NCBI GenBank assembly: GCA_025361865.1 | Contig: JANYJH010000418.1 | Span: 18,629-82,628 of the forward strand | Length of the DNA stretch: 64,000 nucleotides | From: Phragmitibacter sp. | Lineage (GTDB): Bacteria > Verrucomicrobiota > Verrucomicrobiia > Verrucomicrobiales > Verrucomicrobiaceae | Direction of reading: 5' to 3' | Part shown: positions 45,166 through 53,409 of the stretch, piece by piece | Position numbering within the stretch: the stretch's first letter is position 1 | Layout: each line of letters opens with the position of its first letter | Program-made: the position numbers and the translations under genes | The notes under the pieces: model-generated | Database searches by the model: none | Told to the model about the DNA's origin: nothing | The model's input: only the letters and a program-made list of their open reading frames with translations

Positions 45166-45993
45166 TTAACGGTGACAAGCAGCGCAGGTCTCAGGAGGAG
45201 CGACGCGCCAATGATCTTTGAGTTGAGTTCCAACTTCTTTTTGGGTCACCATTGGACCGTAGGTCTTGGCGGCAAGTTCTACCACTTTACCCCAATCTTT
45301 CGGGGCGTCGGCGGGCAACGAGTCCTCTTGCTTCAAACCCAGGAGCGTTTTGACCACTTGGTCCTCCTTGATACCCTTATCCTTCAGGCTGGCATAAAAG
45401 GTGTCCCGGTTAAGCTGCTCTGGCTTGTAAGTGAGATTAGTGATTTGATCCAAGGGACGCAGCTTATTCTCAGGGTTGCGGTGACAATCCAAACACCAGC
45501 CCATGCTGTGCGGCTCAGCCTGCTTCACCACTTCCATCTCGTTGATTTGACCATGACAATTCTGACAGGAGACACCGCGATTAACGTGAACCGAGTGGTT
45601 AAAGTAGGCGAAGTCAGGAGTCCTGTGAACCTTGGTCCACTGAATGGGAATACCCGTTTTATCAGCATCGCGAACCATTGCCAGCTTTTCGCTCTCTTTC
45701 TTGATCTGACCCTTATCTGGACCGTGACAGTTGTAGCACGTTTGATTCGTCGGAACGTTGGAATGGCTGGAGACTTCCACGAAGGAATGGCAGTAGCGAC
45801 AATCCAAGCCTACTTCACCGACGTGCTTCTTGTGAGAGAAGGGCACGGGTTGCGTCGGCTCATATCCCACGCGGTAATACTTAGGCGTGAGGTAGTAAGT
45901 TGCGCCGACGACTGCACCGATGCCCACGAAGCCTAAGCAGACCGCTAATTTAAGCGGTAGCCAGTTCGTCCAGCGTGGAAAGAGATTGCCCAT
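45166..45993 (-). CDS. actA: Alternative complex III, pentaheme cytochrome ActA
   Basis: 275 residues with one N-terminal membrane anchor (about 13-32). Five heme c motifs are visible in order: CRYCH, CYNCH, CQNCH, CLDCH and CAACH, the normal ActA number. It is first in the ACIII operon, with a putative promoter and palindromic operator directly upstream (46013-46066). It relays electrons from the ActB clusters to the periplasmic cytochrome and oxidase. Confidence 0.95.
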   Translation of the reverse strand: MGNLFPRWTNWLPLKLAVCLGFVGIGAVVGATYYLTPKYYRVGYEPTQPVPFSHKKHVGEVGLDCRYCHSFVEVSSHSNVPTNQTCYNCHGPDKGQIKKESEKLAMVRDADKTGIPIQWTKVHRTPDFAYFNHSVHVNRGVSCQNCHGQINEMEVVKQAEPHSMGWCLDCHRNPENKLRPLDQITNLTYKPEQLNRDTFYASLKDKGIKEDQVVKTLLGLKQEDSLPADAPKDWGKVVELAAKTYGPMVTQKEVGTQLKDHWRVAPPETCAACHR

Positions 45994-46012
45994 AAAGTGT
46001 GCTAGTCTGAGC

Positions 46013-46030
46013 TTGTGAAAAATTTCACAA
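46013..46030. promoter_or_regulatory. Perfect 18-bp palindromic operator, Rex or CRP/FNR type
   Basis: TTGTGAA-N4-TTCACAA, with a further C/G pair on each side, so 9-bp arms. This equals the published Rex operator consensus and also contains TGTGA-N6-TCACA, the CRP consensus. It lies 20-37 bp upstream of the actA start, just downstream of a putative -10 box, a position suited to repression. Confidence 0.65.
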
Positions 46031-46038
46031 GGTTACTT

Positions 46039-46066
46039 ATGATAGGAATTGCGAGGTGGATTGCAA
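46039..46066 (-). promoter_or_regulatory. actAp: Putative sigma-70 promoter of the ACIII-oxidase operon
   Basis: On the minus strand TTGCAA (46061-46066) and TATCAT (46039-46044) are spaced by 16 bp. Transcription would start near 46032, directly before or within the palindrome at 46013-46030. This is the only plausible pair I see in the 195-bp gap upstream of actA; the rest of the gap (46067-46188) holds nothing recognisable. Confidence 0.45.
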
Positions 46067-46188
46067 GGCTGGATATGAACTTTTTTTGAACGTTTAGTAA
46101 GCTGGGCTTCCAATGCTTGATCTACGTGGAAAGCATCAGCTCTTCAGGCTCATCCATCAGCGGTTTGCGGGCCATTTCGGTTCTTGAA

Positions 46189-46980
46189 TTAACGAATGGG
46201 AGAGAAATCAGTGGCGCTCATGTAAATGGATTTCACGCCTTCAGTTCCCTGCAATGTCAAAGGTCCGTCCTTCTCGCTTTCGCCCTTCACCTTGATCCAG
46301 TCAGGGTCGGCGCGGAAGGCATCGAATGCCTTGAGTCCAGCCTCCTTGCTGGGATGGGCCAGAATGTAGATCAATGTTTTGCCCGCTCCTTTATCAGCAT
46401 CCACCGGAGACCAGTAGGCCAGATGCGTCATACCATACTTCGTGAACAGCGCCATCGTGTGGTCTTTGAACCGTGCGTGTAAAGCATCCAGCTTCCCCTC
46501 CTGCGCATGATAAGTCCGCAGCTCGAAGACACGCGGCGCAGGGCCCGCGCCGAGCTTTAATTCAGAAGAAAACGCCGTGCGATTCATGAAGATGGACTCA
46601 GGGGCTTTCGCGAGGATTTTGCCGCCCTCCTCACTCGCCTTCGCCGCCGCTCTCCATTCGGGATCAGTGCCGAAGCCCTTCCATGATTCCTTGGCCGCGT
46701 CCCGGCTCTTGTGGGAGATGATATAGATGAGCGTGTTCTCCGCCCCGTTCTCCTGATCCAAAGGCACCCAGTAGCCGATATTCGTCATCCCGTGCTTCTC
46801 AAACAACGCGCAAGTATGCTCGCGAAAACGCTTCAGCAAGTCCGGTAACTTCCCCTCGTTCGTCGTGTAGATCCGCAGTTCATAAATGGGTTCCTCAGCG
46901 GCTTGCGCAGTGGGATTTGCCATGAGCAGGGATACTGCCAAGGAAAGAAGTGCGAGAACAGATCGGCGGAGAGTCATCAT
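46189..46980 (-). CDS. Secreted NIPSNAP-family protein (two tandem domains)
   Basis: 263 residues. A signal peptide (about 1-27, ending AQAAEE) is followed by two similar NIPSNAP/dimeric alpha-beta barrel domains: YELRIYTTNEGKLPDLLKRF (about 32) and FELRTYHAQEGKLDALHARF (about 150). Each contains the GYWVPLDQENG / AYWSPVDADKG type and HKSRDAAKESWKGF / HPSKEAGLKAFDAF repeats. Bacterial functions are poorly known. It is transcribed towards the ACIII promoter region on the same strand but ends 195 bp before actA, so it is probably a separate unit. Confidence 0.87.
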   Translation of the reverse strand: MMTLRRSVLALLSLAVSLLMANPTAQAAEEPIYELRIYTTNEGKLPDLLKRFREHTCALFEKHGMTNIGYWVPLDQENGAENTLIYIISHKSRDAAKESWKGFGTDPEWRAAAKASEEGGKILAKAPESIFMNRTAFSSELKLGAGPAPRVFELRTYHAQEGKLDALHARFKDHTMALFTKYGMTHLAYWSPVDADKGAGKTLIYILAHPSKEAGLKAFDAFRADPDWIKVKGESEKDGPLTLQGTEGVKSIYMSATDFSPIR

Positions 46981-47100
46981 AAGAGTGCAGTGATTTTCAG
47001 AGAGTTGAATAAAACGGTGGAGCCTAGGCGTTTGATCAAACGTCCCCGCGCTATCGTCTATTGCATCACACCAGTAATCACCTCTTCCCCCGCCCCATCA

Positions 47101-47751
47101 ATGAAACGCCGCGTCCTCCTGTCCCTTCTCATCCTCGCCTCCGTCAGCCTCACCGCACTAGCCGATGGACCCAAAATCAAAGTCGCCTGCGTGGGCGATA
47201 GCATCACCGCTGGAGCAGGTGTGAAAGACGCGAAGAACCGCTATCCCGCTCAACTCGGTGACCTGCTGGGCGATGGCTATGACGTGAAGAACTACGGGAA
47301 CAGCGGCTCCACCATGCTGGACGACGGCGATAAGCCTTACAAAAAACAAAAGTCCTTCACCGATGCCGTGAACTTCGCCGCCGACATCGTCGTCATCAAG
47401 CTCGGCACCAACGACAGTAAGCCCAAGAACTGGCCGAACAAAGCTGGCTTTGCCCCGAGCACCAAGTCCCTCGTCGAAGCCTTCCGAAAAGCCAACCCCA
47501 AGGCCAAGATCTACCTCTGCTACCCCGTCCCCGTCATGGGCACCGGCAACTACGGCATCAACAACCCCATCGTCCACGATGAGATCATCCCCCTCATCAA
47601 GCAAACCGCCGCCGAGCTGAAACTCCCCATCATCGACCTCTACGCCGCGCTCGATGGCCATGCTGAATTCTTCCCTGACAACGTCCATCCGAACGATGAC
47701 GGCGCGACGCTAATCGCGAAGGCGGTGTTTGCGGCGGTGAGGAAGAAGTGA
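47101..47751 (+). CDS. Secreted SGNH/GDSL hydrolase
   Basis: 216 residues from ATG 47101 (MKRRVLLSLLILASV), with a signal peptide ending ALA-D. Block I is VACVGDSITAG (catalytic Ser), block II is NYGNSGST, block III is KLGTNDSKP, and block V is DNVHPNDDG (catalytic Asp-x-x-His). It is an esterase of the SGNH family, perhaps acting on acetylated sugars. The open frame extends upstream without a start of better quality. Confidence 0.88.
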   Translation: MKRRVLLSLLILASVSLTALADGPKIKVACVGDSITAGAGVKDAKNRYPAQLGDLLGDGYDVKNYGNSGSTMLDDGDKPYKKQKSFTDAVNFAADIVVIKLGTNDSKPKNWPNKAGFAPSTKSLVEAFRKANPKAKIYLCYPVPVMGTGNYGINNPIVHDEIIPLIKQTAAELKLPIIDLYAALDGHAEFFPDNVHPNDDGATLIAKAVFAAVRKK

Positions 47752-47779
47752 TGAGGAGAGCAGCGACAGTGAAAAAAAC

Positions 47780-47807
47780 TTGATCTGAGCGAGAACGGTT
47801 CCATAAT
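47780..47807 (+). promoter_or_regulatory. Putative promoter of the FitA/VapC-type module
   Basis: TTGATC (47780-47785) and CATAAT (47802-47807) with a 16-bp spacer, 23 bp before the antitoxin start. It resembles a sigma-70 promoter; no palindromic operator is obvious in the short leader. Confidence 0.4.
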
Positions 47808-47829
47808 GCAACCGAATTAAACGCGCCCC

Positions 47830-48123
47830 ATGAACGCCCTCACTCTGAAATCCATTCCGGAAACCCTCATTGAAAGCCTCCGAGGTGCCGCCACCAACGC
47901 ACACCGCAGCCTGAATAAGGAAATCATCAACCGCCTCGAACGCTCCTTTATGACCGCACCGAAACTCCCGAACGCCGCCTCCTGGGATACCAACCGCGTG
48001 AATGAACAAGCCGCCGCTTGGGAAAGCCTCGACGGGGAATGGGCCTCTGATTTGAGCATCGAGGCAGAAATAGAAGCCCTTTATGCCGCCCGCACGGAAG
48101 GCCGTGAGATGCCCGCGCTATGA
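47830..48123 (+). CDS. FitA/Arc-like antitoxin
   Basis: 97 residues. The N-terminus MNALTLKSIPETLIESLR, then NAHRSLNKEIINRLE, is the ribbon-helix-helix pattern of FitA-like antitoxins. The C-terminal acidic part is the likely toxin-binding arm. The stop overlaps the toxin start by 4 bp (ATGA). Confidence 0.82.
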   Translation: MNALTLKSIPETLIESLRGAATNAHRSLNKEIINRLERSFMTAPKLPNAASWDTNRVNEQAAAWESLDGEWASDLSIEAEIEALYAARTEGREMPAL

Positions 48124-48512
48124 GAATTCTGGACACGGATCACTGCATTGAAATCCTGCGCGGGCGCAGTGCAGTGATTGAGCGGCGAAGGGCCGTGTAT
48201 GATGAGGTGGCCACCACCATCATCACGGCCTGTGAACTCTACTACGGCGCCGCGAAATCCCAGAAGCCGTTGGAGGGAAAACGCGCCGTGGATTCATTTC
48301 TCCGCACACTGCGGGTGCTAGAACTCAGCGCCTATGCCGCGCAATTCTTCGGCGTGTTCAAAGCGAACCTAGAATTTGATGGGCGACGCCTCGCGGACGC
48401 AGACCTGCTCATCGGGAGCATCGCGAGAGCGAACAACGCCACGATAGTCACGGGGAACACGCGGCACTTCGAGCGCATCCCCGGCCTGACACTGGAGAAT
48501 TGGCGAATGTAG
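48120..48512 (+). CDS. vapC: PIN-domain toxin (VapC/FitB type)
   Basis: 130 residues. Catalytic acidic residues are in ILDTDHCIEILRG (Asp), CELYYGA (Glu) and LADADLLIGSIA (Asp), with TGNTRHFERIPGL at the end, the standard VapC signature. It would cut specific RNA when freed from its antitoxin. It overlaps the antitoxin gene. Confidence 0.88.
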   Translation: MRILDTDHCIEILRGRSAVIERRRAVYDEVATTIITACELYYGAAKSQKPLEGKRAVDSFLRTLRVLELSAYAAQFFGVFKANLEFDGRRLADADLLIGSIARANNATIVTGNTRHFERIPGLTLENWRM

Positions 48513-48613
48513 GTGCTGCCTCTGGCTTTAGCTTCACGCGCTCTTGCGAAGCGCCGCTACGTCTTCATTTAAAATACTCTAGTGACTAAAACAGGGCGCC
48601 TCACCTGCTTAAC

Positions 48614-49705
48614 TCACTCTCTTACCTTGAGTGTTCCGGTCTCGATGATCGTGTCCTGACCGCGTAGATACTTGTCATAGAAGGCTTTGAGGCGGGCATT
48701 GAGCTTCGGGCCTTCAAAGCCGCCGTGGTTGCCGTTCTCAATGGTCTCCAGATAGATGGGGATGTTCGCGTTCTTTAGGGCGGTGGCAAAGGTTTCACTT
48801 TGGTTATAGGGCACGATGGGGTCAGTCGTGCCGTGGGCGATGAAGGTGGGGGCGTCATCGCTGGTGATGTAGGTGACTGGCGAGGCTGCTTGAGCCTTTT
48901 CCTTGTTCTCCAGGATAGCTCCGCCGATGAGTTCGCTCTCTGGTGAATTCGGGGCGTTATGTTGCATGGAGCTGGGGAAATCACCCATCGTAAGGAGATT
49001 GGTGGGACCAAAATAATCTGCCACACAGGTGATGCGGCTGGTCTGATCAAGGTGTTTCCCCACCGTGCCTTCGAGGGCTTTCACATCACCTGCGACGCCG
49101 AGCATGGCGACGAGATGCCCGCCTGCGCTGCCGCCCCAGACGCCTATTTTATCAGGGTCGAGTCCCTGCTCTTTCGCGTTCGCTTTGACCCAGCGGATGG
49201 CGGCCTTGCAATCCTCAATCTGCGCCGGCCAGATGGCTTCACCGCTGAGGCGATATTCCACGCTGACGCCGGCGTAGTCACCGCTGGCCACATAGGGGAT
49301 GACGGAGCCGCGACCTTGTTCTTTGGTGCCGCCCTTCCAGGCTCCGCCGTGAATATAAACGATGACGGGCAGTGGTTTTTCGGTTGAGCGTTTCGCGGGC
49401 AGAAGGAGGTCGAGACGTTGGGATTTTCTAGCCGTGTCTGCATAGGGGATGTCAGCGGTGAGTTTGACGGAATCAGGCACGGTGGGGCGTGCGGGCTTGT
49501 TCTTGTTCATGAAGGCGAGGTGCTCTTCACGGGTGATGAAGCCATCATGATTGGCATCCACCTTGTCGAAGTTCGGACGCAGATTCTCCGGCAGTTCCTC
49601 GGGGGAAAGCCTGCCGTCCTTGTTCGCGTCCCAGTCGTCAAACTGATCTGCGAGCAAAGGTGACACGAGAAGGAACAGGAGAAGGAGGACGGGTTTGAAG
49701 TTCAT
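48614..49705 (-). CDS. Secreted alpha/beta hydrolase with N-terminal EF-hand pair
   Basis: 363 residues from ATG 49705 (MNFKPVLLLLF), signal peptide to about residue 19. Two EF-hand loops follow directly (DANKDGRLSPEE and DANHDGFITREE), then an esterase/lipase domain. That domain has HGGAWKGG (oxyanion), GGSAGGH (nucleophile Ser) and a C-terminal His in ENGNHGGF. The calcium-binding head fused to a BD-FAE/Est-type hydrolase suggests extracellular polymer or ester breakdown. It lies downstream of the second hydrolase and ebo genes on the same strand. Confidence 0.88.
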   Translation of the reverse strand: MNFKPVLLLLFLLVSPLLADQFDDWDANKDGRLSPEELPENLRPNFDKVDANHDGFITREEHLAFMNKNKPARPTVPDSVKLTADIPYADTARKSQRLDLLLPAKRSTEKPLPVIVYIHGGAWKGGTKEQGRGSVIPYVASGDYAGVSVEYRLSGEAIWPAQIEDCKAAIRWVKANAKEQGLDPDKIGVWGGSAGGHLVAMLGVAGDVKALEGTVGKHLDQTSRITCVADYFGPTNLLTMGDFPSSMQHNAPNSPESELIGGAILENKEKAQAASPVTYITSDDAPTFIAHGTTDPIVPYNQSETFATALKNANIPIYLETIENGNHGGFEGPKLNARLKAFYDKYLRGQDTIIETGTLKVRE

Positions 49706-49770
49706 GGAGGTGCGGCCTGTGTCTGGTTTGATGGAACTTTCCATCTCAACGGTAGGTGATGAGTCACGCA

Positions 49771-50502
49771 TCAATGACTGCGCTTCTGCTCGAACAGCCA
49801 TTTCCACAGCTCGGCGTTTTCATACGTCTGCGTCCAGCAGTCATGCGGCGCATCTGGGTAGATGGTGAGCTTTGCTTTTGTGGCACCGCTTTTTTGCAAA
49901 CGGGCATACGCGGTCTCGGAGAACGATACGGGAACGGCGGCGTCCTTGGCTCCGTGGAAGATCCAGAGAGGCTTGTCCTTCAAGGCATCGAAACGCACGA
50001 TGTTGATGCCTGCCCCGCCACAAATGGGCACGGCAGCGGCGAAGAGGTCCGGGAACAAACATAGCGTATCCCAGGTGCCGAAGCCGCCCATGCTGATGCC
50101 GGTGAGATAGACGCGATCCTCATCTACACGCTGGTTTTTCTTCGCTTCATCGACGAGTGCTTTCACACCTTGCGCGTCCCAGGATTGACCTGTGGGACAT
50201 TGCGGAGCGACGATGATCGCGGGGAAGGACTGACCTTCGGCCACGAGCTTAGGTGGGCCGTGTTTGTTCAGTTTGACTAGGTCATCTCCGCGCTCACCGG
50301 AACCATGCAGGAAGACGATGAGCGGCCATTTCTTCGCCGTGTCCTTCGCATAGTCATCAGGAAGATAGAGTGAGTATTTGTAGCCGACCTGACGCGTGAT
50401 GGTCGCCGTGAAGGACTGTGCAGAGAGTTTATCGCTAGGCTGTTGAGCCATGAGCGTGAAGGAAAGAAGAGCGAGTGCGGCCTGAATGATCCTGAATTTC
50501 AT
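49771..50502 (-). CDS. Secreted alpha/beta hydrolase (PHB depolymerase-like/prolyl-oligopeptidase-like)
   Basis: 243 residues. Signal peptide ends near LMAQ. VFLHGSGERGDD forms the oxyanion region, LTGISMGGFGTWD carries the nucleophile Ser, IFHGAKDAAVP the Asp, and APHDCW the His. It resembles the small secreted esterases annotated as phospholipase/carboxylesterase or LpqC. It follows the EboD gene by 18 bp, so may be co-transcribed with the ebo genes. Confidence 0.87.
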   Translation of the reverse strand: MKFRIIQAALALLSFTLMAQQPSDKLSAQSFTATITRQVGYKYSLYLPDDYAKDTAKKWPLIVFLHGSGERGDDLVKLNKHGPPKLVAEGQSFPAIIVAPQCPTGQSWDAQGVKALVDEAKKNQRVDEDRVYLTGISMGGFGTWDTLCLFPDLFAAAVPICGGAGINIVRFDALKDKPLWIFHGAKDAAVPVSFSETAYARLQKSGATKAKLTIYPDAPHDCWTQTYENAELWKWLFEQKRSH

Positions 50503-50520
50503 CAGGACGGAACGAGCGAG

Positions 50521-51699
50521 CTAGCAGGCGTCTTGCAGCTCAATCTCCACTCCACGCAGGCATTCAACCGCGGCGATGATGAGGGCTTTGTCCATCTCGT
50601 GAACTTCCATCTTCTGGCCGATCTCGGGAACCAGTGTGATGGTCAGTTCACCGCCGAGATGCTCACGGAATTCTTCGAGTCCAGCGAGGATGACCAACTC
50701 GCTCGTAGCGGTCTTGGATAGCAGATGCGGCGAGTAAGTTTCAAAGCCGATGCGGCGGATGAAGTTGATGATGCGGTTCGCGGTGGCTCCATCCAGGATG
50801 CCTGCCTCCACGGAGTAAAGCAAATCCACAGCCATGCCGATGGCGACTGCTTCACCATGCGCGATGGCGAAGCCGCTGACCTGCTCCAGCTTGTGCGCGA
50901 CCCAATGGCCGAAATCCAGCGGACGCGCGGAGCCTTGCTCAAAGGGATCGCCATTCATGGCGATGTGCTCCACATGCAGTTCCGCACTGCGCTGCACGGC
51001 TTGCTCGACGATGGATGAACTGAGCGCGGCGAGGTCATCCGCGTGCTGTTCGAGCCAGCGGTAGAATTCGGCATCGCGAATGAGCGCGACTTTGATGGCT
51101 TCGATCAGGCCGCAGCGCTTCTCCCGCGTGGGCAATGAAGCGAGGAAGGCGAAGTCATTCACGATGGCGTAGGGCACCGCGAAGGAACCGATCCAGTTTT
51201 TCTTCCCGAAGTAATTCACGCCGTTTTTCACGCCTACGCCGCCATCACCCTGACTCAGCGTTGTCGTGGGGAAACGCAGATGACGAATGCCGCGATGGGC
51301 CGTGGCGGCGGCGAAACAAACGAGGTCAAGCACCGCTCCACCGCCAATAACGAAGACGAAGGAATGGCGGTCAATGCCTGCGTCATTGATGGCCTGCCAG
51401 CAGCTTTGCAGCAGCGTGAAATCATTCTTACAAGCTTCGCCACCCGTGATGACGATGGGCGCAACGGCCAAGGTGAAGACCTCGCTGTGCGCCGCTGCAT
51501 AAGCCTCCAGCGCAGGGATGAGCGTGGGACTGGCTCCGGCCACATGACTGTCCACAAAGGCGATGGCTTTCGTCTTGCAGCCTGCCTCACGCGCAGCGCT
51601 GAGCAGATCACGCAAAGCGGTATTGCTCACTTCAAATACTTCACGGGTGAACAAGACCCGCTGCGCATACTCAATCGAAAACTTTCGCTCCAACATCAA
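50521..51699 (-). CDS. eboD: EboD, 3-dehydroquinate-synthase-like
   Basis: 392 residues of the dehydroquinate synthase superfamily. The NAD and metal regions are FVIGGGAVLDLVCFAAATAHRG, TTTLSQGDGGVGVKNGVN, and HIAMNGDPFEQG / PLDFGHWVAHKLEQ. This subgroup differs from AroB and accompanies EboC and EboE in the ebo cluster, which makes or transports an unidentified metabolite precursor in diverse bacteria and algal plastids. It lies 35 bp after the EboC gene. A Met one codon downstream is equally possible as start. Confidence 0.85.
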   Translation of the reverse strand: MMLERKFSIEYAQRVLFTREVFEVSNTALRDLLSAAREAGCKTKAIAFVDSHVAGASPTLIPALEAYAAAHSEVFTLAVAPIVITGGEACKNDFTLLQSCWQAINDAGIDRHSFVFVIGGGAVLDLVCFAAATAHRGIRHLRFPTTTLSQGDGGVGVKNGVNYFGKKNWIGSFAVPYAIVNDFAFLASLPTREKRCGLIEAIKVALIRDAEFYRWLEQHADDLAALSSSIVEQAVQRSAELHVEHIAMNGDPFEQGSARPLDFGHWVAHKLEQVSGFAIAHGEAVAIGMAVDLLYSVEAGILDGATANRIINFIRRIGFETYSPHLLSKTATSELVILAGLEEFREHLGGELTITLVPEIGQKMEVHEMDKALIIAAVECLRGVEIELQDAC

Positions 51700-51734
51700 A
51701 CTTACCTTTCAAAAAATGGGAATCACCAAACGCC

Positions 51735-52694
51735 TCACGTCGCAGCTATCTTACGCTGCCAAAGCAGAAGCAGAGGCACACTCAATGTAAAACACACGGC
51801 AGCGACGGGTGCCACACTAGAGATGGCTAAGGCATCCACCAAGGGTATCGCGGCCAAAAGCAAACCCACCGCGCGGCCAATGTTAGAGGGCGGTGGGGTG
51901 CGCATGAGCTTGGTCGCGCGATCAATGACTCTTCTGAAGAAGATGTTACAGACCAAGAATACAGCTAGGCCTTCGTAGAAGCCAAAGAGAGCACCTTGAT
52001 GAGAACCATTACGTTCAGGCATCCAATTTGTTATATTCAGTATCATGAACAGCAAAGTCGTATTGATAGGTATGCTCTTGAGCAGAACAGACGGGATATT
52101 ATCAAGGACCAAATTAGTTAGAGTCAATGCTTTGGCGCTCTGACTGAATTTTGCTTCACGCCTCGCAAACAAACTCAATCCAACGACGTAACCACCGAGC
52201 GCGATGGCTTTGATCACCGCTTCCAGATGGTCGTGGATATTCAGATGCTCCACCGCTGCCGAAGCCGCCGCCAGATAAAGCAGCGTCCGGCAGGAGCCCA
52301 TCACGAACACGGAGCCAGCCCACGGCTTGTGATAGAGATCATAGAAGAGGATCGCAGCGACGAGGGCGCTCGTCAGCCAGATGCAGGCTTGAGCCCCCCA
52401 GACCATCATGGCAAACCCGACGGCCATCATGCCAAGGCTGATGCTCCACGCTGCCTTAGCGCTGACTCGGCCTGAAGGTATGGGACGTTCTTTGCGATGC
52501 TCTTGATCGAACTTCACATCCGCCGCGTCATTCAAAATCATGCCGCCCGTGTAGAGCAGTGAAGCGCCGATGATCAGCCACGCGAGCGGTTGCCAATCCC
52601 ATTTCCCTCCGACCAACAACCATGCGCCGAGGACGTTCGTCCAAACCGTGGGGAGGTTGGAGATACGGGCGAGTTCGAGCCAGGGACGAAACAT
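51735..52694 (-). CDS. eboC: EboC, UbiA-type prenyltransferase
   Basis: 319 residues with about nine membrane segments. The prenyl-diphosphate binding motifs are NDAADVKFDQEHRKERP (first Asp motif) and a second acidic loop around FLVCNIFFRRVIDRATK. In the ebo cluster this UbiA-like enzyme is thought to attach a prenyl chain to a soluble precursor. It is 25 bp after the PIN gene on the same strand, which separates it from EboE. Confidence 0.88.
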   Translation of the reverse strand: MFRPWLELARISNLPTVWTNVLGAWLLVGGKWDWQPLAWLIIGASLLYTGGMILNDAADVKFDQEHRKERPIPSGRVSAKAAWSISLGMMAVGFAMMVWGAQACIWLTSALVAAILFYDLYHKPWAGSVFVMGSCRTLLYLAAASAAVEHLNIHDHLEAVIKAIALGGYVVGLSLFARREAKFSQSAKALTLTNLVLDNIPSVLLKSIPINTTLLFMILNITNWMPERNGSHQGALFGFYEGLAVFLVCNIFFRRVIDRATKLMRTPPPSNIGRAVGLLLAAIPLVDALAISSVAPVAAVCFTLSVPLLLLWQRKIAAT

Positions 52695-52719
52695 AAAGGG
52701 AGCGTCGCTCTCGTCGTTT

Positions 52720-53109
52720 TCAGAATACTTTCAACGGGAAAAAGCGGGCGATCACTTCGTAATCCTGGTCATCATGCAGCACTTCGGCATCGTGCCTAAG
52801 TGCAGTGGCAGCGATAATGCAATCAATGGTGCTGCGGATCGTGAAACCCTTTGCGCGACAAGTCCGGTAAATGTCCGCTGCGGTGAAATATATTTCCTTG
52901 TCCGTTTCAAGGTAATCAAATGTATTGAAGAGACGACTTATCTTTCGGTGCTGTGAATCTTCCCGCACGCCACGCAACACTTCCATTTGGACAACACCGC
53001 ATAATCTCACATCGGCTTCCAATTCAATGAGCTTGTTCAGTTTGTCCGCTACTTTATTGTGGTTCCTGCGGAAATAGGCAATCCATGCGGAACTGTCGGC
53101 GATAATCAT
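52720..53109 (-). CDS. vapC: PIN-domain toxin VapC
   Basis: 129 residues. Acidic residues are in IIADSSAWIAYFR (Asp), VQMEVLRGVRED (Glu) and STIDCIIAATAL (Asp), with LHDDQDYEVIARF at the end. The fold is that of VapC RNase toxins. It follows its antitoxin by 17 bp. The pair is inserted between eboE and eboC on the same strand. Confidence 0.9.
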   Translation of the reverse strand: MIIADSSAWIAYFRRNHNKVADKLNKLIELEADVRLCGVVQMEVLRGVREDSQHRKISRLFNTFDYLETDKEIYFTAADIYRTCRAKGFTIRSTIDCIIAATALRHDAEVLHDDQDYEVIARFFPLKVF

Positions 53110-53126
53110 ACTAAAACGCCGTTCGT

Positions 53127-53360
53127 TTACTCGGGGTCATCCCAGAATTTCACCTTGCCGCGTAATTCTAAGATTTCCTTCTGCCTTGCACGCCGCACGA
53201 CTTCTTTGAGCGCATAATGCACCACGCCGGTCTTCGTCTTGATTCCGGTGATGGCTTGGACTTCTGCTACCAAAGGCTCATCCATGATGATGTTCGTGCG
53301 GGCATGAGACGCTTGAGATTCCTCAGCGGCTTGCTCGTAAATCGTAGGCTTCTTTTTCAT
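53127..53360 (-). CDS. vapB: VapB-type antitoxin
   Basis: 77 residues from ATG 53360 (MKKKPTIYEQ); a start three codons earlier is possible. The core TNIIMDEPLVAEVQAITG, then KTKTGVVHYALKEVVRRA, matches the bacterial VapB ribbon-helix-helix family. The C-terminal ELRGKVKFWDDPE is the toxin-binding tail. The AT-rich, non-coding gap upstream (53361-53409) is the probable promoter/operator. Confidence 0.87.
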   Translation of the reverse strand: MKKKPTIYEQAAEESQASHARTNIIMDEPLVAEVQAITGIKTKTGVVHYALKEVVRRARQKEILELRGKVKFWDDPE

Positions 53361-53409
53361 ACACATCATTTAGCATTTCTATGTGTATATCGCAAGGATT
53401 TCTTGCCGC

